A stretch of 64,000 nt of DNA from Pseudomonas sp. P8_241 (GCF_034008315.1 NZ_CP125377.1:3794001-3858000); one strand, 5' to 3'. Shown: positions 18,200-27,702, counted from the stretch's first letter. The notes: generated from the letters alone by a model not told the origin. A program made the numbers and translations.

Positions 18200-20713
18200 A
18201 TGTCCTCACGTGTCGCCAGCAAGTCGTCGGCCATACCTGCCCCTGATGTCGCCTCCCCTGCGCTGCTGATTCCCGCCCTTCTGCTGTTCGTCTCCGGCGC
18301 TGCAGCGCTGGTGTACCAGGTGCTGTGGATCAAGCAGCTGTCGTTGGTGGTGGGCGTCGAGGTGTACGCCATCACCACCGGCATCAGTGCGTTTTTCGCC
18401 GGGTTGGCGTTGGGCGGTTTGCTGTTCGGACGTTGGGCTGACCGGATGCAGCATCCGGTGCTGTTGTACGCGGGACTGGAAGTGCTGGTGGCCGTACTGG
18501 GTGTAGGTGCGACCTTTGCCATGAGCCTGGCGGCCAGTCCGTTTGCCTGGCTGGAACAACAGATCGGGTTGCTGGCCTGGTTGCTGCCGTTTGCGCTGGT
18601 GGGCATTCCCGCGCTGCTGATGGGCGGCACCTTGCCGGTGTTGGTTCGCTCGCTGACCAGCGACCCGCAACACCTGGGCAAGTCCGGCGGTCAACTCTAT
18701 GCCGCGAACACCGCCGGGGCCATCGCAGGCACCTTGCTCGCCGCGTTTGTGTTGATTGCCACACTGGGCGTGCGCGGCAGCGCACTGGCCGCCGCCATGC
18801 TCAACCTGCTCGCCGCGGCAGGTGCCCTGTGGTTCCAGCGCCAGCGTCAGGTTCCCGTTGACGCACCGGTCAAACATCACGCCGAGCACACGCCCGATCG
18901 CCTTGCCCTGTGGCTGTATTCCATCGCCGGGGGCGTCGCGCTGGGTTACGAAGTGGTCTGGTCGCAATCCATCGTGCAGTTCATGAGCACCCGCACTTAT
19001 GCCTTCGCGGTGGTACTGGCCACGTACCTCACCGGGTTGTTTTTGGGCAGCGTATTACTGGCCCGTCGGGTTGATCGTCTGCGCGATCCCTGGGGCGTGT
19101 TCGGTTTGCTGATCGCTGGTGCCGGGTTGATTGCATTGCTGGAAATCACCTTGCTTGGGCGCTGGCTGGTCGTTGCCCAGACCGTGTCCGAATCCTGGGT
19201 GCTGTCGCTGGGTGCCAGTGAACTGGTGGGCATGAGCGTGCGGTTTGCAGTCGCCGCCCTGAGCATCGTGTTTGTACCGACTCTATTGCTGGGAGCCGCG
19301 TTTCCGCTGGCCCTGCGCTTGAGTGTCGGCCGCGAACAGGTCGGACGCAATGTCGGTGAGGTGGTGGCCTACAACACTCTGGGCGGGATTGTTGGCGTGA
19401 TGCTGTGCGGCTTCGTCCTGATCCCGTTGTTGGGGCTGGTGCGCACGTTGGGCCTGCTGGCGATTGTCGCTGCCGGCATCGCCTATCTGGCCGTGCGTAA
19501 AGGGCACGGGGTGAAAAAGGGACGACGCCAGGCGGTGGTCGCCATCGGCTTGCTGTCGGTGGCGTTCGCCGTTTTCACCCCGGTCAACAAACTCGCCAAC
19601 CTGTTGCCGGGCGCACGCAATGGCACGCTGACCTTTTACGAAGAAGGACGCGGCGGGACCGTCGCCGTGGTGACCCAAGGCAAGGGCCAGCGGGCGTTCC
19701 AGCGTTTGTACATTCAGGGTGTGTCCAATACCGGCGACGCCATGCCGTCCCTGCGCTACATGCGAATTCAGGCGTTGTTGCCGCTGATGATCCACAACGG
19801 TGAACCGCGCTCGGCGCTGGTGATCGGTTTCGGCACCGGCATCACGGCCGGCGCTCTGACCCGCTATCCGGGCCTGGAGCATCGCGTCGTAGCCGAGTTG
19901 CTGCCGTCGGTGGTCAAAGCCGCTCCATTGTTCAAGGGCAACTTCAATGCCGCTGCCGATCCCGGCGTGGACGTGCGTTTGCGCGACGGTCGCCAGGAAC
20001 TGCTGCGCAACCCGCAACGCTACGACCTGATCACTCTCGAACCACCACCGCCCTCAGCCGCCGGTGTAGTGAACCTGTATTCCCGCGATTTCTACCAGTT
20101 GGCCGCCAGCCGTTTGCAACCGCAGGGTGTGGTCGCGCAATGGCTGCCTCTACCGACCCAGAACATCGACGACTCTCGCTCGCTGGTGCGCAGCTTCCTC
20201 GACGTATTCCCCTACGCCAACCTGTGGACCAGCGAGTTTCACGAAATGCTGCTGGTGGGTTCGATGGAACCGATCGAGCTGGATGTCGCGAAGATCAATC
20301 AGCGTTTTCAGCAGGACAGCGTGCGCAGCACCTTGCAGGACGTCGGCATTGGTTCCGCTGCCGCCCTGCTCGCCACCTGGGTGACCGACCGCGCCGGGCT
20401 TGAACGCTTTGCCGCCGACGCTCCAGCGGTGACCGACGATCAGCCGCACATCGAATACGCGCCGTGGGTCCGCTCAAAGGAAATCAGCCGTGTGCTGCCT
20501 GTCCTGCTCGACTTGCACCAGCCACCGCCTTTGATCAACGCCGACGACGGCTTCATCGAACGCATGAACATCCATCAGCAACGCCTGATGCAGTTCTATC
20601 GTGCGAGTTTGCATGCCTATGACGGCGACCGGGATGCCTGGGCCAGGGACATTCGCGAAGTGATGCGCGGGGATGCGGGGAATCCGTATTACCGGTGGTT
20701 TGTCGGGGAGTAA
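18200..20713 (+). CDS. Fused MFS-like membrane / spermidine-synthase-like protein
   Basis: An 837-residue polytopic protein. Residues ~25-480 hold about a dozen membrane helices (starting LLIPALLLFVSGAAALVYQVLWIKQLSLVVG, the usual opening of this fused family). The C-terminal part has a Rossmann-type segment (ALVIGFGTGITAGAL) and spermidine-synthase-like stretches (DVRLRDGRQELL, YDLITLEPPPPSAAGVVNLYS). Such fusions are often annotated as polyamine synthases, but the activity of the group is generally unproven. The start could be the ATG at 18200 (MSSRVASK) or at 18179. A terminator and a REPIN upstream suggest its own promoter, although the gene order ties it to the sulfatase operon. Confidence 0.85.
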   Translation: MSSRVASKSSAIPAPDVASPALLIPALLLFVSGAAALVYQVLWIKQLSLVVGVEVYAITTGISAFFAGLALGGLLFGRWADRMQHPVLLYAGLEVLVAVLGVGATFAMSLAASPFAWLEQQIGLLAWLLPFALVGIPALLMGGTLPVLVRSLTSDPQHLGKSGGQLYAANTAGAIAGTLLAAFVLIATLGVRGSALAAAMLNLLAAAGALWFQRQRQVPVDAPVKHHAEHTPDRLALWLYSIAGGVALGYEVVWSQSIVQFMSTRTYAFAVVLATYLTGLFLGSVLLARRVDRLRDPWGVFGLLIAGAGLIALLEITLLGRWLVVAQTVSESWVLSLGASELVGMSVRFAVAALSIVFVPTLLLGAAFPLALRLSVGREQVGRNVGEVVAYNTLGGIVGVMLCGFVLIPLLGLVRTLGLLAIVAAGIAYLAVRKGHGVKKGRRQAVVAIGLLSVAFAVFTPVNKLANLLPGARNGTLTFYEEGRGGTVAVVTQGKGQRAFQRLYIQGVSNTGDAMPSLRYMRIQALLPLMIHNGEPRSALVIGFGTGITAGALTRYPGLEHRVVAELLPSVVKAAPLFKGNFNAAADPGVDVRLRDGRQELLRNPQRYDLITLEPPPPSAAGVVNLYSRDFYQLAASRLQPQGVVAQWLPLPTQNIDDSRSLVRSFLDVFPYANLWTSEFHEMLLVGSMEPIELDVAKINQRFQQDSVRSTLQDVGIGSAAALLATWVTDRAGLERFAADAPAVTDDQPHIEYAPWVRSKEISRVLPVLLDLHQPPPLINADDGFIERMNIHQQRLMQFYRASLHAYDGDRDAWARDIREVMRGDAGNPYYRWFVGE

Positions 20714-20727
20714 TGGACGACTGATAG

Positions 20728-20823
20728 ACCACCATCGCGAGCAAGCTTGCTCCTACAGGTTCGTGTCGTGTCCATAGACTGCGATCGACATCGGGCCTGT
20801 AGGAGCAAGCTTGCTCGCGATGA
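20728..20823. repeat. REPIN
   Basis: Arms CATCGCGAGCAAGCTTGCTCC and GTAGGAGCAAGCTTGCTCGCG, in inverted order around a ~45-nt centre, lie immediately after the MFS/spermidine-synthase stop. Confidence 0.92.
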
Positions 20824-20935
20824 GGCCATCTGCTCCCCAGCAATCGCCATTTGACACACGCCGACCATCCGGCAAAGCTGCATCAAGCGTCAACGCGCGC
20901 CGCAAGGCAAACGCATCTGGACTACGGAAGTCGCA

Positions 20936-23293
20936 ATGCCGAAACATAAAAATAACGCTGCAAACCCAAACCCTGATTCGCAATCCAACCTGATTAACCG
21001 CTACCTGTTTCCCGTCACCATCGGTATCTTGCTGCTGGCCGTCGCAGGCATCGGCTGGTTTCTGTTGAGCAGCCAGCCAACGCCTGTGCGCCCGGTCCCG
21101 GTGAGTACGCCTGTGGCTCAACCGGCCAAACCGCAACCGGTCGCCAGTGCACCGGCGAAAATGGTCGACGAGCAACAATGCCAGGGCTGCCACAGTGAGC
21201 AGGTAAAGGACTGGCAAGGCTCGCACCACCAACTGGCAATGCAGCCGGCGAGCGCCGAAACCATGCTCGGCGACTTCAAGAACGTCACATTCAAGGCGGA
21301 AAAGGAGACCACGGTGTTCTCGCGCAAAGGCGATGAATTCTGGGTCAACACACCGGGCATCGATGGCAAGAATGCCGACTTCAAAGTCGCCTATACCTTC
21401 GGCATTGCCCCTTTGCAGCAGTACCTGATCGAGGTCGGTGAAGGCCGTTTGCAAGCACTGGGCGTGGCCTGGGATACCGAGAAGCACCGCTGGTTTCATC
21501 TCTATCCGGGCCAGGGTGTGAACTTCAAGAACCCGCTGCACTGGAGCAAACCGAGCCAGAACGCCAACTTCATGTGCGTGGAGTGCCATACAACGGGCTA
21601 CAAGCGCAATTTCGACGCGGCGAAAAACACTTTCGACAGCCAATGGAACAGCCTTGGCGTCGGATGCCAGGCCTGCCATGGCCCGGCGTCGAATCACCTG
21701 GAATGGACCGCGAAAAAAACCGACCTTATCCATGTCGGTTTTGCCGTCGACCTCAAGGACAAGAACGCCACCGTCGAAATCGAAACCTGCGCCCGTTGCC
21801 ACTCACGTCGCGCCCCGCTTGACGATGGCTTTACCGTCGGCAACCGCTTGATGGACGACTATCTGCCAAGTCCGCTGACCCGGGAGTTGTACGCCCTGGA
21901 CGGCAAAATCAAAGACGAGGTGTTCGAACACGGCTCCTTTGCCCAAAGCAAAATGTTCGACAAGGGCGTGCGTTGCAGCAACTGCCACAACCCGCACAGC
22001 ACCGAGTTGAAAGCTGCGGGCAATGGCGTCTGCCTGCAATGCCACAACACCGCCGGCAAAACCACCGAGGAAGGCGTCGACGGCAAAGGCCTGCAAGCGA
22101 AGAACTACGATTCCATCGAGCACACGCGCCACGCTCCCGGCCAACCGGGTTCGCAGTGCGTCGATTGCCACATGCCCGGCAAGTTCTACATGGGCAATGA
22201 TTTCAGGCATGACCACAGTTTCAGCATTCCCAACCCTGAGCGTGCGCAGAAACTCGGCACACCCGACGCCTGCCTGACCTGTCACCAGGGCAAGGCCGGG
22301 GACAAGGTCACTGAGCAATTCAAACTGTGGAACACGGTCAACGCCAATGCGCAGCAAGCACCGCGCTACGACGAAAGCCTGTGGTTGATCCGCAACGGCC
22401 AGCCAGGCGCGGCGCAGGCCTTGTACGAGCAATTGCAACGCAGCAACCTGCCGGCAATCCAGCGCGCCACGCTGCTGGCCGAGTTGCCGCTGTACCCCAG
22501 CGAACAAGCGTTGAAACTGGCCACCAATGACCTGAAAAATCCGTCACCCCAGGTACGTGAAAGCGCCGTCCATGCGATCAGCGCGTTCTTGCCCCCGGCC
22601 GAAGGTGCGTTGCTGACGCCATTGTTGAAGGATCCGGTGAAAGCCGTGCGCATCGCCGTTGCCCGGGATCTGCTCAGCGTTGCGCGCAACGGCCTCGGCA
22701 ATGCACAAGCTCCGTGGAACGCTGCAATTGCTGAGTATGAAGCGGTGCAAAAGAGCTTGGCCGAACGCGCCGAAGCCAATCTCAACCTGGCCATGCTGTA
22801 CCAGGCCAGCGGCCGTGCGGGCGAAGTCGAAGGGTTATTGCGCACAGCGCTCAAACGCGATCCGGACTTCTACCCGGCACTGGTGACGCTGGTGCAATGG
22901 CTGGAGGCCAATGGCCGCGGGCTGGAAGCTCAGGCCCTGCTGGCGCAAAACCTCAAGGAACACCCCGACGCCGCCCTGCTGCAACACACCCAAGGCTTGT
23001 CACTGGTACGTGCCGGCAAATCGGACCAGGCCATGCCTTTCCTGCGCAAAGCCGCGCAACTGGAGCCACAAAGCGCCCAGTTCGGATACGTGCTGGCGGT
23101 GGCATTGCATGACAGCGGCAAGGTCGATCAGGCCTGCGAGGAGCTGGAACGACTGCTCAAAGTGCAGCCGGCGAACCGCAATGCGCGGTTGTCGCTGATC
23201 CAGTACTACCTGGATAGCGGGCAGGAACCCAAAGCTCAGGTGCTGTTACAGGGTTGGAAGAAAATGAACATGGGCGATCCAGCACTGAAGTGA
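20936..23293 (+). CDS. Octaheme c-type cytochrome with TPR domain
   Basis: A 785-residue membrane-anchored protein. After one N-terminal helix (about residues 24-45) and a Pro-rich linker come eight CXXCH haem sites, at C82, C214, C244, C285, C347, C366, C408 and C446. The arrangement resembles cytochrome-c554-like multihaem domains. From about 590 to the end there are HEAT/TPR-like helical repeats (LNLAMLYQASGRAGEVEGLL, QTQGLSLVRAGK-like, QLEPQSAQFGYVLAVALHDSGK). The haem part should face the periplasm, with TPRs for partner binding. It is encoded after the sulfatase/MFS genes on the same strand. An electron-transfer or redox-sensing role within the cluster is inference. Confidence 0.9.
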   Translation: MPKHKNNAANPNPDSQSNLINRYLFPVTIGILLLAVAGIGWFLLSSQPTPVRPVPVSTPVAQPAKPQPVASAPAKMVDEQQCQGCHSEQVKDWQGSHHQLAMQPASAETMLGDFKNVTFKAEKETTVFSRKGDEFWVNTPGIDGKNADFKVAYTFGIAPLQQYLIEVGEGRLQALGVAWDTEKHRWFHLYPGQGVNFKNPLHWSKPSQNANFMCVECHTTGYKRNFDAAKNTFDSQWNSLGVGCQACHGPASNHLEWTAKKTDLIHVGFAVDLKDKNATVEIETCARCHSRRAPLDDGFTVGNRLMDDYLPSPLTRELYALDGKIKDEVFEHGSFAQSKMFDKGVRCSNCHNPHSTELKAAGNGVCLQCHNTAGKTTEEGVDGKGLQAKNYDSIEHTRHAPGQPGSQCVDCHMPGKFYMGNDFRHDHSFSIPNPERAQKLGTPDACLTCHQGKAGDKVTEQFKLWNTVNANAQQAPRYDESLWLIRNGQPGAAQALYEQLQRSNLPAIQRATLLAELPLYPSEQALKLATNDLKNPSPQVRESAVHAISAFLPPAEGALLTPLLKDPVKAVRIAVARDLLSVARNGLGNAQAPWNAAIAEYEAVQKSLAERAEANLNLAMLYQASGRAGEVEGLLRTALKRDPDFYPALVTLVQWLEANGRGLEAQALLAQNLKEHPDAALLQHTQGLSLVRAGKSDQAMPFLRKAAQLEPQSAQFGYVLAVALHDSGKVDQACEELERLLKVQPANRNARLSLIQYYLDSGQEPKAQVLLQGWKKMNMGDPALK

Positions 23294-23303
23294 GCCATGG
23301 CCC

Positions 23304-23392
23304 GCTCCTGCAGGAGCGGGCTTACCCGCGAAGAGGCCGTCAGCCACAACATCAACACCGACGGTAGATTGCTCTCGCGGGCGTGCGCTCAT
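23304..23392. repeat. Decayed REPIN
   Basis: Left arm CTCCTGCAGGAGCGGGCTTACCCGC and a weaker right arm (CTCTCGCGGGCGTGCGCTC) lie between the cytochrome and the convergent hypothetical gene. Confidence 0.6.
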
Positions 23393-23403
23393 CGCTGGAA
23401 CTT

Positions 23404-23898
23404 TCAAATGCGATTGCGGGGTATCAAACCTTGCAACTGCTGCGCCAGGAAGTTCGCGTCGAACGCAAAGACATCCGGGTCTTTCAAGCCGTTGGTCTTG
23501 CGCCATTGCCAATTATTGGCCGGCGGCTGGCAAACCAGCGAAACGCTGCCAAGGCGTGCAGCCGTCAAGCCTACGATCCCCAATGAAACAACTCCGCCCG
23601 CCCCCATCACCTCGGGCACGAACTCCACCGGTTTACCGGCTATCACGATAGACAGCTTCTCGGTCTTGAATGTCGAGGTCTCAACCGGGATGCCGGGACC
23701 TGTGGCGACATAGGCTTCGCGGCTCACCTCCAACAGATTCGGCGCTTTCACAGGTTCCAGCCACTGCTCGATCTGGTCGAACAGTTCACTGATTCGCGTC
23801 GTCCAAACCGCCGACTGAGACTCGAACAGTTGCTTTTTATGCGCTTCGCTTTCTGCGTAGTGGCGCAGCATTTCACCCAGTTGCTCTACATCGTCCAT
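23404..23898 (-). CDS. Conserved hypothetical protein, function unknown
   Basis: A 164-residue protein starting MDDVEQLGEMLRHYAESEAHKK, with AAGGAACACC before the ATG. The N-terminal third is helical and charged; the centre reads KAPNLLEVSREAYVATGPGIPVETSTFKT and the end WQWRKTNGLKDPDVFAFDANFLAQQLQGLI. There is no signal peptide or membrane segment. I do not recognise the family. It stands alone between a REP and the LysR gene; codon use looks native. Confidence 0.65.
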   Translation of the reverse strand: MDDVEQLGEMLRHYAESEAHKKQLFESQSAVWTTRISELFDQIEQWLEPVKAPNLLEVSREAYVATGPGIPVETSTFKTEKLSIVIAGKPVEFVPEVMGAGGVVSLGIVGLTAARLGSVSLVCQPPANNWQWRKTNGLKDPDVFAFDANFLAQQLQGLIPRNRI

Positions 23899-23984
23899 TG
23901 CGGTGTTCCTTGGATTGGAGCGGTGCTACGGACGTTGAGCATGGCAGATGCGCGCTGCACGCGTACGACTAAACGCGTGAGCGG

Positions 23985-24962
23985 TCAATCAAACCACTCC
24001 CGCCGCTCTGCAAAAGCGTTGTGAATCACTTCTTCGACCATCCGCACCTGCGCGTCACCTTGCGATTGGGCATTGACCGCCATCCACACCTGACGCTGCA
24101 TCGGCTGGTCGAACAACCCCGGCAAGCCAATCAACCCTCGGTCGAAGTGGCTCATGTAGTGCGGCAGCAGGCCGATGCAGGCGCTGCAGCGGATCATCTC
24201 CAGCATCAGCCCGTAGGCATGTGAGTGCACCACTGCGGCCAGGCGTTGATCCACCACCGCATGCCACGGGCGCAAGCTTTCTACCTGTCGGTCGTGTTGC
24301 CATTGCACCAGGAGGAAATCGGCGAGCTCGTCGAGGCTCGAAGGCCGTGACGCCACCCGCGAATAACGTTTGGCGATATGCGGCAGATAATCCAGGCGCG
24401 CCAGACGCACAGGCTCGGTGATGGCAAAGCTCGGTCCTGGCAACGGCGACACTGTATCGCCCAGCCACACCACCACATCGGCACTGACGGCTTGCAGCGA
24501 GAGTTCGCCGTCGACCGTGATGATGTCCAGACGCACACTGGCGTTGCGGCGCAACAACGACACCAGATCACGCCCCAGGATGTCATGCAGCACCGACTCC
24601 GCAACCGCCAGGCGCACCAGCGGTTGCTCAACGATCGGCAAATCACGCTCATGGGCCAGTGCGATCAATTGCGAGTGCAACTGCAAGCCTTCGCGGCTGA
24701 GGGTAAAACCTTTATCGCAGTGGTTGAACAATGAACACTGGAGTTGTGATTCAAGTAGCGCCAATTGTCTGCGCAACCGCGTGGCCTTGATATTGAGACT
24801 GCGGGCCGCCTGCATGAAACATCCGCAGCGGGCGCTGACGGTGAAACACTGTGCCAGTTCGGGCTCAAGCGCCGCTGCTCGATTGCGCCACGACCCGGTC
24901 TTGTCGAGGGGGGCACGATACCCGGTGGTTGTCTGGCGCTCGGCGTTTTCCATGAATGACAT
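23985..24962 (-). CDS. LysR-family transcriptional regulator
   Basis: A 325-residue LysR-type regulator. The winged helix lies at about residues 35-95 (CGCFMQAARSLNIKATRLRRQLALLESQL, FTLSREG) after an unusually long ~35-residue N-terminal arm. The effector domain follows (LVRLAVAESVLHDILG, DVVVWLGDT, GLLPHYMSHFD). The start is the ATG at 24962, with AGGGAG six nt upstream. It is encoded just downstream of the AhpD-like gene on the same strand (70 bp), which may be part of its regulon; targets are unknown. Confidence 0.85.
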   Translation of the reverse strand: MSFMENAERQTTTGYRAPLDKTGSWRNRAAALEPELAQCFTVSARCGCFMQAARSLNIKATRLRRQLALLESQLQCSLFNHCDKGFTLSREGLQLHSQLIALAHERDLPIVEQPLVRLAVAESVLHDILGRDLVSLLRRNASVRLDIITVDGELSLQAVSADVVVWLGDTVSPLPGPSFAITEPVRLARLDYLPHIAKRYSRVASRPSSLDELADFLLVQWQHDRQVESLRPWHAVVDQRLAAVVHSHAYGLMLEMIRCSACIGLLPHYMSHFDRGLIGLPGLFDQPMQRQVWMAVNAQSQGDAQVRMVEEVIHNAFAERREWFD

Positions 24963-25032
24963 CGAGAACTCCCTGTCGATTGATCATCGGGAGTTCCATC
25001 CTGCGCATCCTTCATGAAAAGAACGTGACAAC

Positions 25033-25473
25033 TCAGGTGCTGGGCGTTTGCCGAAAGCTCACCGCCAGGCGGTTCCAGCTGTTGATGGTGGTAACGGCGA
25101 TGGTCAGATCGACCATTTCACCTTTACTGAATTGCTCGCGGGCCTGAGCGTAGACGTCGTCGGGCACATGGCTTTCGCAAAGCAGGGTAACCGCTTCGGT
25201 CCAGGCTAGTGCAGCGCGTTCACGGGCATTGAAAAATCCGCTGTCGCGCCACACCACGATCGAGTACAGGCGCCGGTCCGTCTCGCCGAGGCGTCTGGCA
25301 TCCACCGAATGCATGTCGGTGCAGAACGCGCAGCCATTGAGTTGCGAGGCGCGGATCTTGATCAGATGTAGCAGGCCGGATTCGATGCTGAGGTTGCTGG
25401 TCAACGCCTCCATGGCAAGCATGGCTTTCATCGCTTTGGGCGAAGCGCTGTAGTAATCCAGGCGTGGGTTCAT
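25033..25473 (-). CDS. Carboxymuconolactone decarboxylase / AhpD-like protein
   Basis: A 146-residue CMD-family protein (MNPRLDYYSASPKAMKAMLAMEALTSNLSI). The AhpD-type redox motif is complete: C48-A-F-C51-T-D-M-H55, with E/H context (HLIKIRASQLNGC). Such proteins act as alkylhydroperoxidase-like disulfide reductases. The start at 25473 fits family length; the longer frame to 25647 has no family features. It is divergent from a MocR-type regulator 206 bp away, a common arrangement in which the regulator controls the neighbour. Confidence 0.88.
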   Translation of the reverse strand: MNPRLDYYSASPKAMKAMLAMEALTSNLSIESGLLHLIKIRASQLNGCAFCTDMHSVDARRLGETDRRLYSIVVWRDSGFFNARERAALAWTEAVTLLCESHVPDDVYAQAREQFSKGEMVDLTIAVTTINSWNRLAVSFRQTPST

Positions 25474-25679
25474 GGCGCGATCTCGTGCAACGCAGGCGGA
25501 GGGTTCACCGTAGCTTTTGATGCAGGCAGGCGACAGATCCAATTTCGCGAAATAACCCTGCGCCACCCTACACCAGACCCATTGAGACTTTTTGCGCCAC
25601 GCAACTTCTGCACAACAAGCGCAAGAGGGTAATCTGACGCGACGCACACGCGCCTCAACTGCTCCGGAGCCTCGCCGGT
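25474..25679. promoter_or_regulatory. Divergent promoter region, AhpD-like / MocR
   Basis: The 206-bp divergent intergenic region must contain promoters for both genes. MocR proteins usually bind direct repeats here; I did not find a repeat convincing enough to mark. Confidence 0.4.
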
Positions 25680-27113
25680 ATGGAACTACATGTCGTCATC
25701 AATGGCCGCAAGGACCTCGCAGGCCAGTTGTACAACCAACTGCGCAGCGCCATCGAGACCGGCCGCCTGGCGGCCGGAACGCAACTGCCGCCCAGTCGTC
25801 TGCTGGCCGAACAGCTGGGTATTTCGCGCAAGACCATTTCCGACACCTACGCGCAACTGACCTATGAAAACTTTCTCACCGGAGTGGTGGGCAAAGGCAC
25901 CTACGTCAACGCCCGCACGTCGAAGGTGCAACGCAAGCAAAGTCATTCGGAGTTGGCCGGTTGCGAGGTAATCGAGTCATGGCGCAGCCTGCCGGTCTTT
26001 TTGCGCCACCCGACGCTGGAAGGCACGCTGCGCTACGACTTCATTGGCGGCGCGACCACCAAGGGCCAGTTTCCCCAGGATGACTGGCGGCGCTGCACCG
26101 CCCACGCATTGCGTCAGATCGCGGCATCCAAAGGCTATTACAGCCAGCCCGAAGGCCTGCCCGCGCTGCGTAATGCCATCGCGCGACACATCGCGTTTTC
26201 ACGCGGGGTGGTTTGCGAGGACGAAGACGTAGTGGTGTGCAACGGCGCGCAGCAAGCGCTGGACCTGATTGCCCGAGTGTTGATCCGTCCGGGCAGCATC
26301 GTCGCCATGGAAGACCCCGGTTATCCGCCGGCACGCCTGTTGTTCGGCACCCACGGAGCCACGGTGATTGGCGTTGCGGTGGATGACCAAGGCATTGTGG
26401 TGGACAAAATCCCCCTCGGCACACGGCTGATCTATGTCACCCCTTCCCACCAGTTCCCGCTCGGTCTGCCGATGAGCCAGGAGCGTCGTGTCGCGTTACT
26501 CGCCAAGGCCCGGCAATTGGGCGCGATCATTATCGAAGACGATTACGACAGCGAATTCCGCTACGAAGGCCGGCCGACCGACTCGCTGCAAAGCATGGAT
26601 GAACACGGGATCGTCGCGTATGTCGGGACATTCTCCAAAACCCTGCTACCGGAATTGCGGCTGGGTTATACGATCCTGCCACCCGCCATCCTTGAGGCCG
26701 TGGTGCGCGCCAAACAGCTCACCGATCTGCACACCTCTACGCTACCGCAATGGGCACTGGCCAAGTTCATCGCCGAAGGCTGCCTGCTCAAACACATTCG
26801 ACGCTGCCATACGATCTATGCCGGTCGCCGCGAGCGCATTCTGAGGCGCATGACCGGCGATCTCTCACCCTGGCTGGAAGCGGTGCCGAGCACGGCGGGC
26901 TTCCACATGGTGGTGATGTGCAAGGTGCCGATGGATATTCCCCTGGTGATCGAATTGGCTAAAAAAGTCGAAGTGGGCCTGTATGCCATCGACAGCTTTT
27001 TCTACCAGGAAGCGCCACGGGCCGGGCTTTTTTTCGGGTTTGGCGCGATCGAAACCCTTGATATCGACATTGCTCTGGACCGCTTGCGCGACATCCTGCA
27101 GCAGGTTGCCTGA
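25680..27113 (+). CDS. MocR-type GntR regulator with aminotransferase domain
   Basis: A 477-residue PLP-dependent regulator. The N-terminal GntR winged helix (AIETGRLAAGTQLPPSRLLAEQLGISRKTISDTYAQL, about residues 23-62) is followed by a type-I aminotransferase-like domain with EDPGYPPAR, EDDYDSEFRY and the PLP lysine K320 in VGTFSKTLLPELRLGY. MocR proteins sense amino-acid or amine ligands through PLP. It is divergent from the AhpD-like gene and followed after 123 bp by a monooxygenase-like gene; both are plausible targets. Confidence 0.92.
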   Translation: MELHVVINGRKDLAGQLYNQLRSAIETGRLAAGTQLPPSRLLAEQLGISRKTISDTYAQLTYENFLTGVVGKGTYVNARTSKVQRKQSHSELAGCEVIESWRSLPVFLRHPTLEGTLRYDFIGGATTKGQFPQDDWRRCTAHALRQIAASKGYYSQPEGLPALRNAIARHIAFSRGVVCEDEDVVVCNGAQQALDLIARVLIRPGSIVAMEDPGYPPARLLFGTHGATVIGVAVDDQGIVVDKIPLGTRLIYVTPSHQFPLGLPMSQERRVALLAKARQLGAIIIEDDYDSEFRYEGRPTDSLQSMDEHGIVAYVGTFSKTLLPELRLGYTILPPAILEAVVRAKQLTDLHTSTLPQWALAKFIAEGCLLKHIRRCHTIYAGRRERILRRMTGDLSPWLEAVPSTAGFHMVVMCKVPMDIPLVIELAKKVEVGLYAIDSFFYQEAPRAGLFFGFGAIETLDIDIALDRLRDILQQVA

Positions 27114-27236
27114 CGGATTGGCCTGCGGCTTTACCCGGCGATTGGCTATTGGTGGTCTGCTGATGCAGGCCTATCCTGCATAAGCGTTATCCCTCAATGA
27201 GCAGGATTCGTCCGGCCTGATTCAGGAGTGTGAGCA

Positions 27237-27530
27237 ATGTCCCATGAAGTGATCAATACCGTACAGGTTACGGCCGTCGGCGGCCGCTCGGATGAACTGG
27301 GCAAGCAACTGCAAAAGATTGTCGACACCCTGCGTGAGCTACCGGGCTGTGATTCCTATATGGTCGACCGCTGCCCCGAGGACACCAACCGCTGGACCGT
27401 CAGCGCCCGCTGGCAGTCGGAAGAAGCCATGCATGCGCATTTCGACCGCCCTGAAGTGCAGGGCTTTATCAGCCTGATCGACAGCCAGTTGGCCAATGCC
27501 GTGGACTTCAACAGCTTTCCGATCGTTTAA
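27237..27530 (+). CDS. Antibiotic biosynthesis monooxygenase (ABM) domain protein
   Basis: A 97-residue ABM-family dimeric alpha-beta barrel protein: VINTVQVTAVGGRSDELGKQLQKIVDTLRELPGCDSY, then WTVSARWQSEEAMHAHFDRPEVQGF. The family covers small quinol-type monooxygenases and YgiN-like enzymes; the actual substrate is not deducible. A good ribosome site (CAGGAGTG) precedes the ATG. With the AhpD-like protein and MocR it forms a small redox-flavoured neighbourhood. Confidence 0.85.
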   Translation: MSHEVINTVQVTAVGGRSDELGKQLQKIVDTLRELPGCDSYMVDRCPEDTNRWTVSARWQSEEAMHAHFDRPEVQGFISLIDSQLANAVDFNSFPIV

Positions 27531-27544
27531 GCCCAGCGGAAAAT

Positions 27545-27592
27545 CAAAAGATCGCAGCCTTCGGCAGCTCCTGCGCAGGCTGCAATCTTTTT
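27545..27592. repeat. REP of the GATCGCAGCC type
   Basis: The inverted pair AAAGATCGCAGCC and GGCTGCAATCTTT encloses a GC-rich centre. It belongs to a second REP class, also present at 53110. Confidence 0.75.
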
Positions 27593-27702
27593 GCTTTGAA
27601 CAGTGGATTGGTCCCCTCACCTTCCCGAGTATTGGCTGTTTCACCGCCCCCCCTTGCGCACTACTGTGGTTTGCATCAACCAACCCTCGCAGGTGATGAA
27701 CC

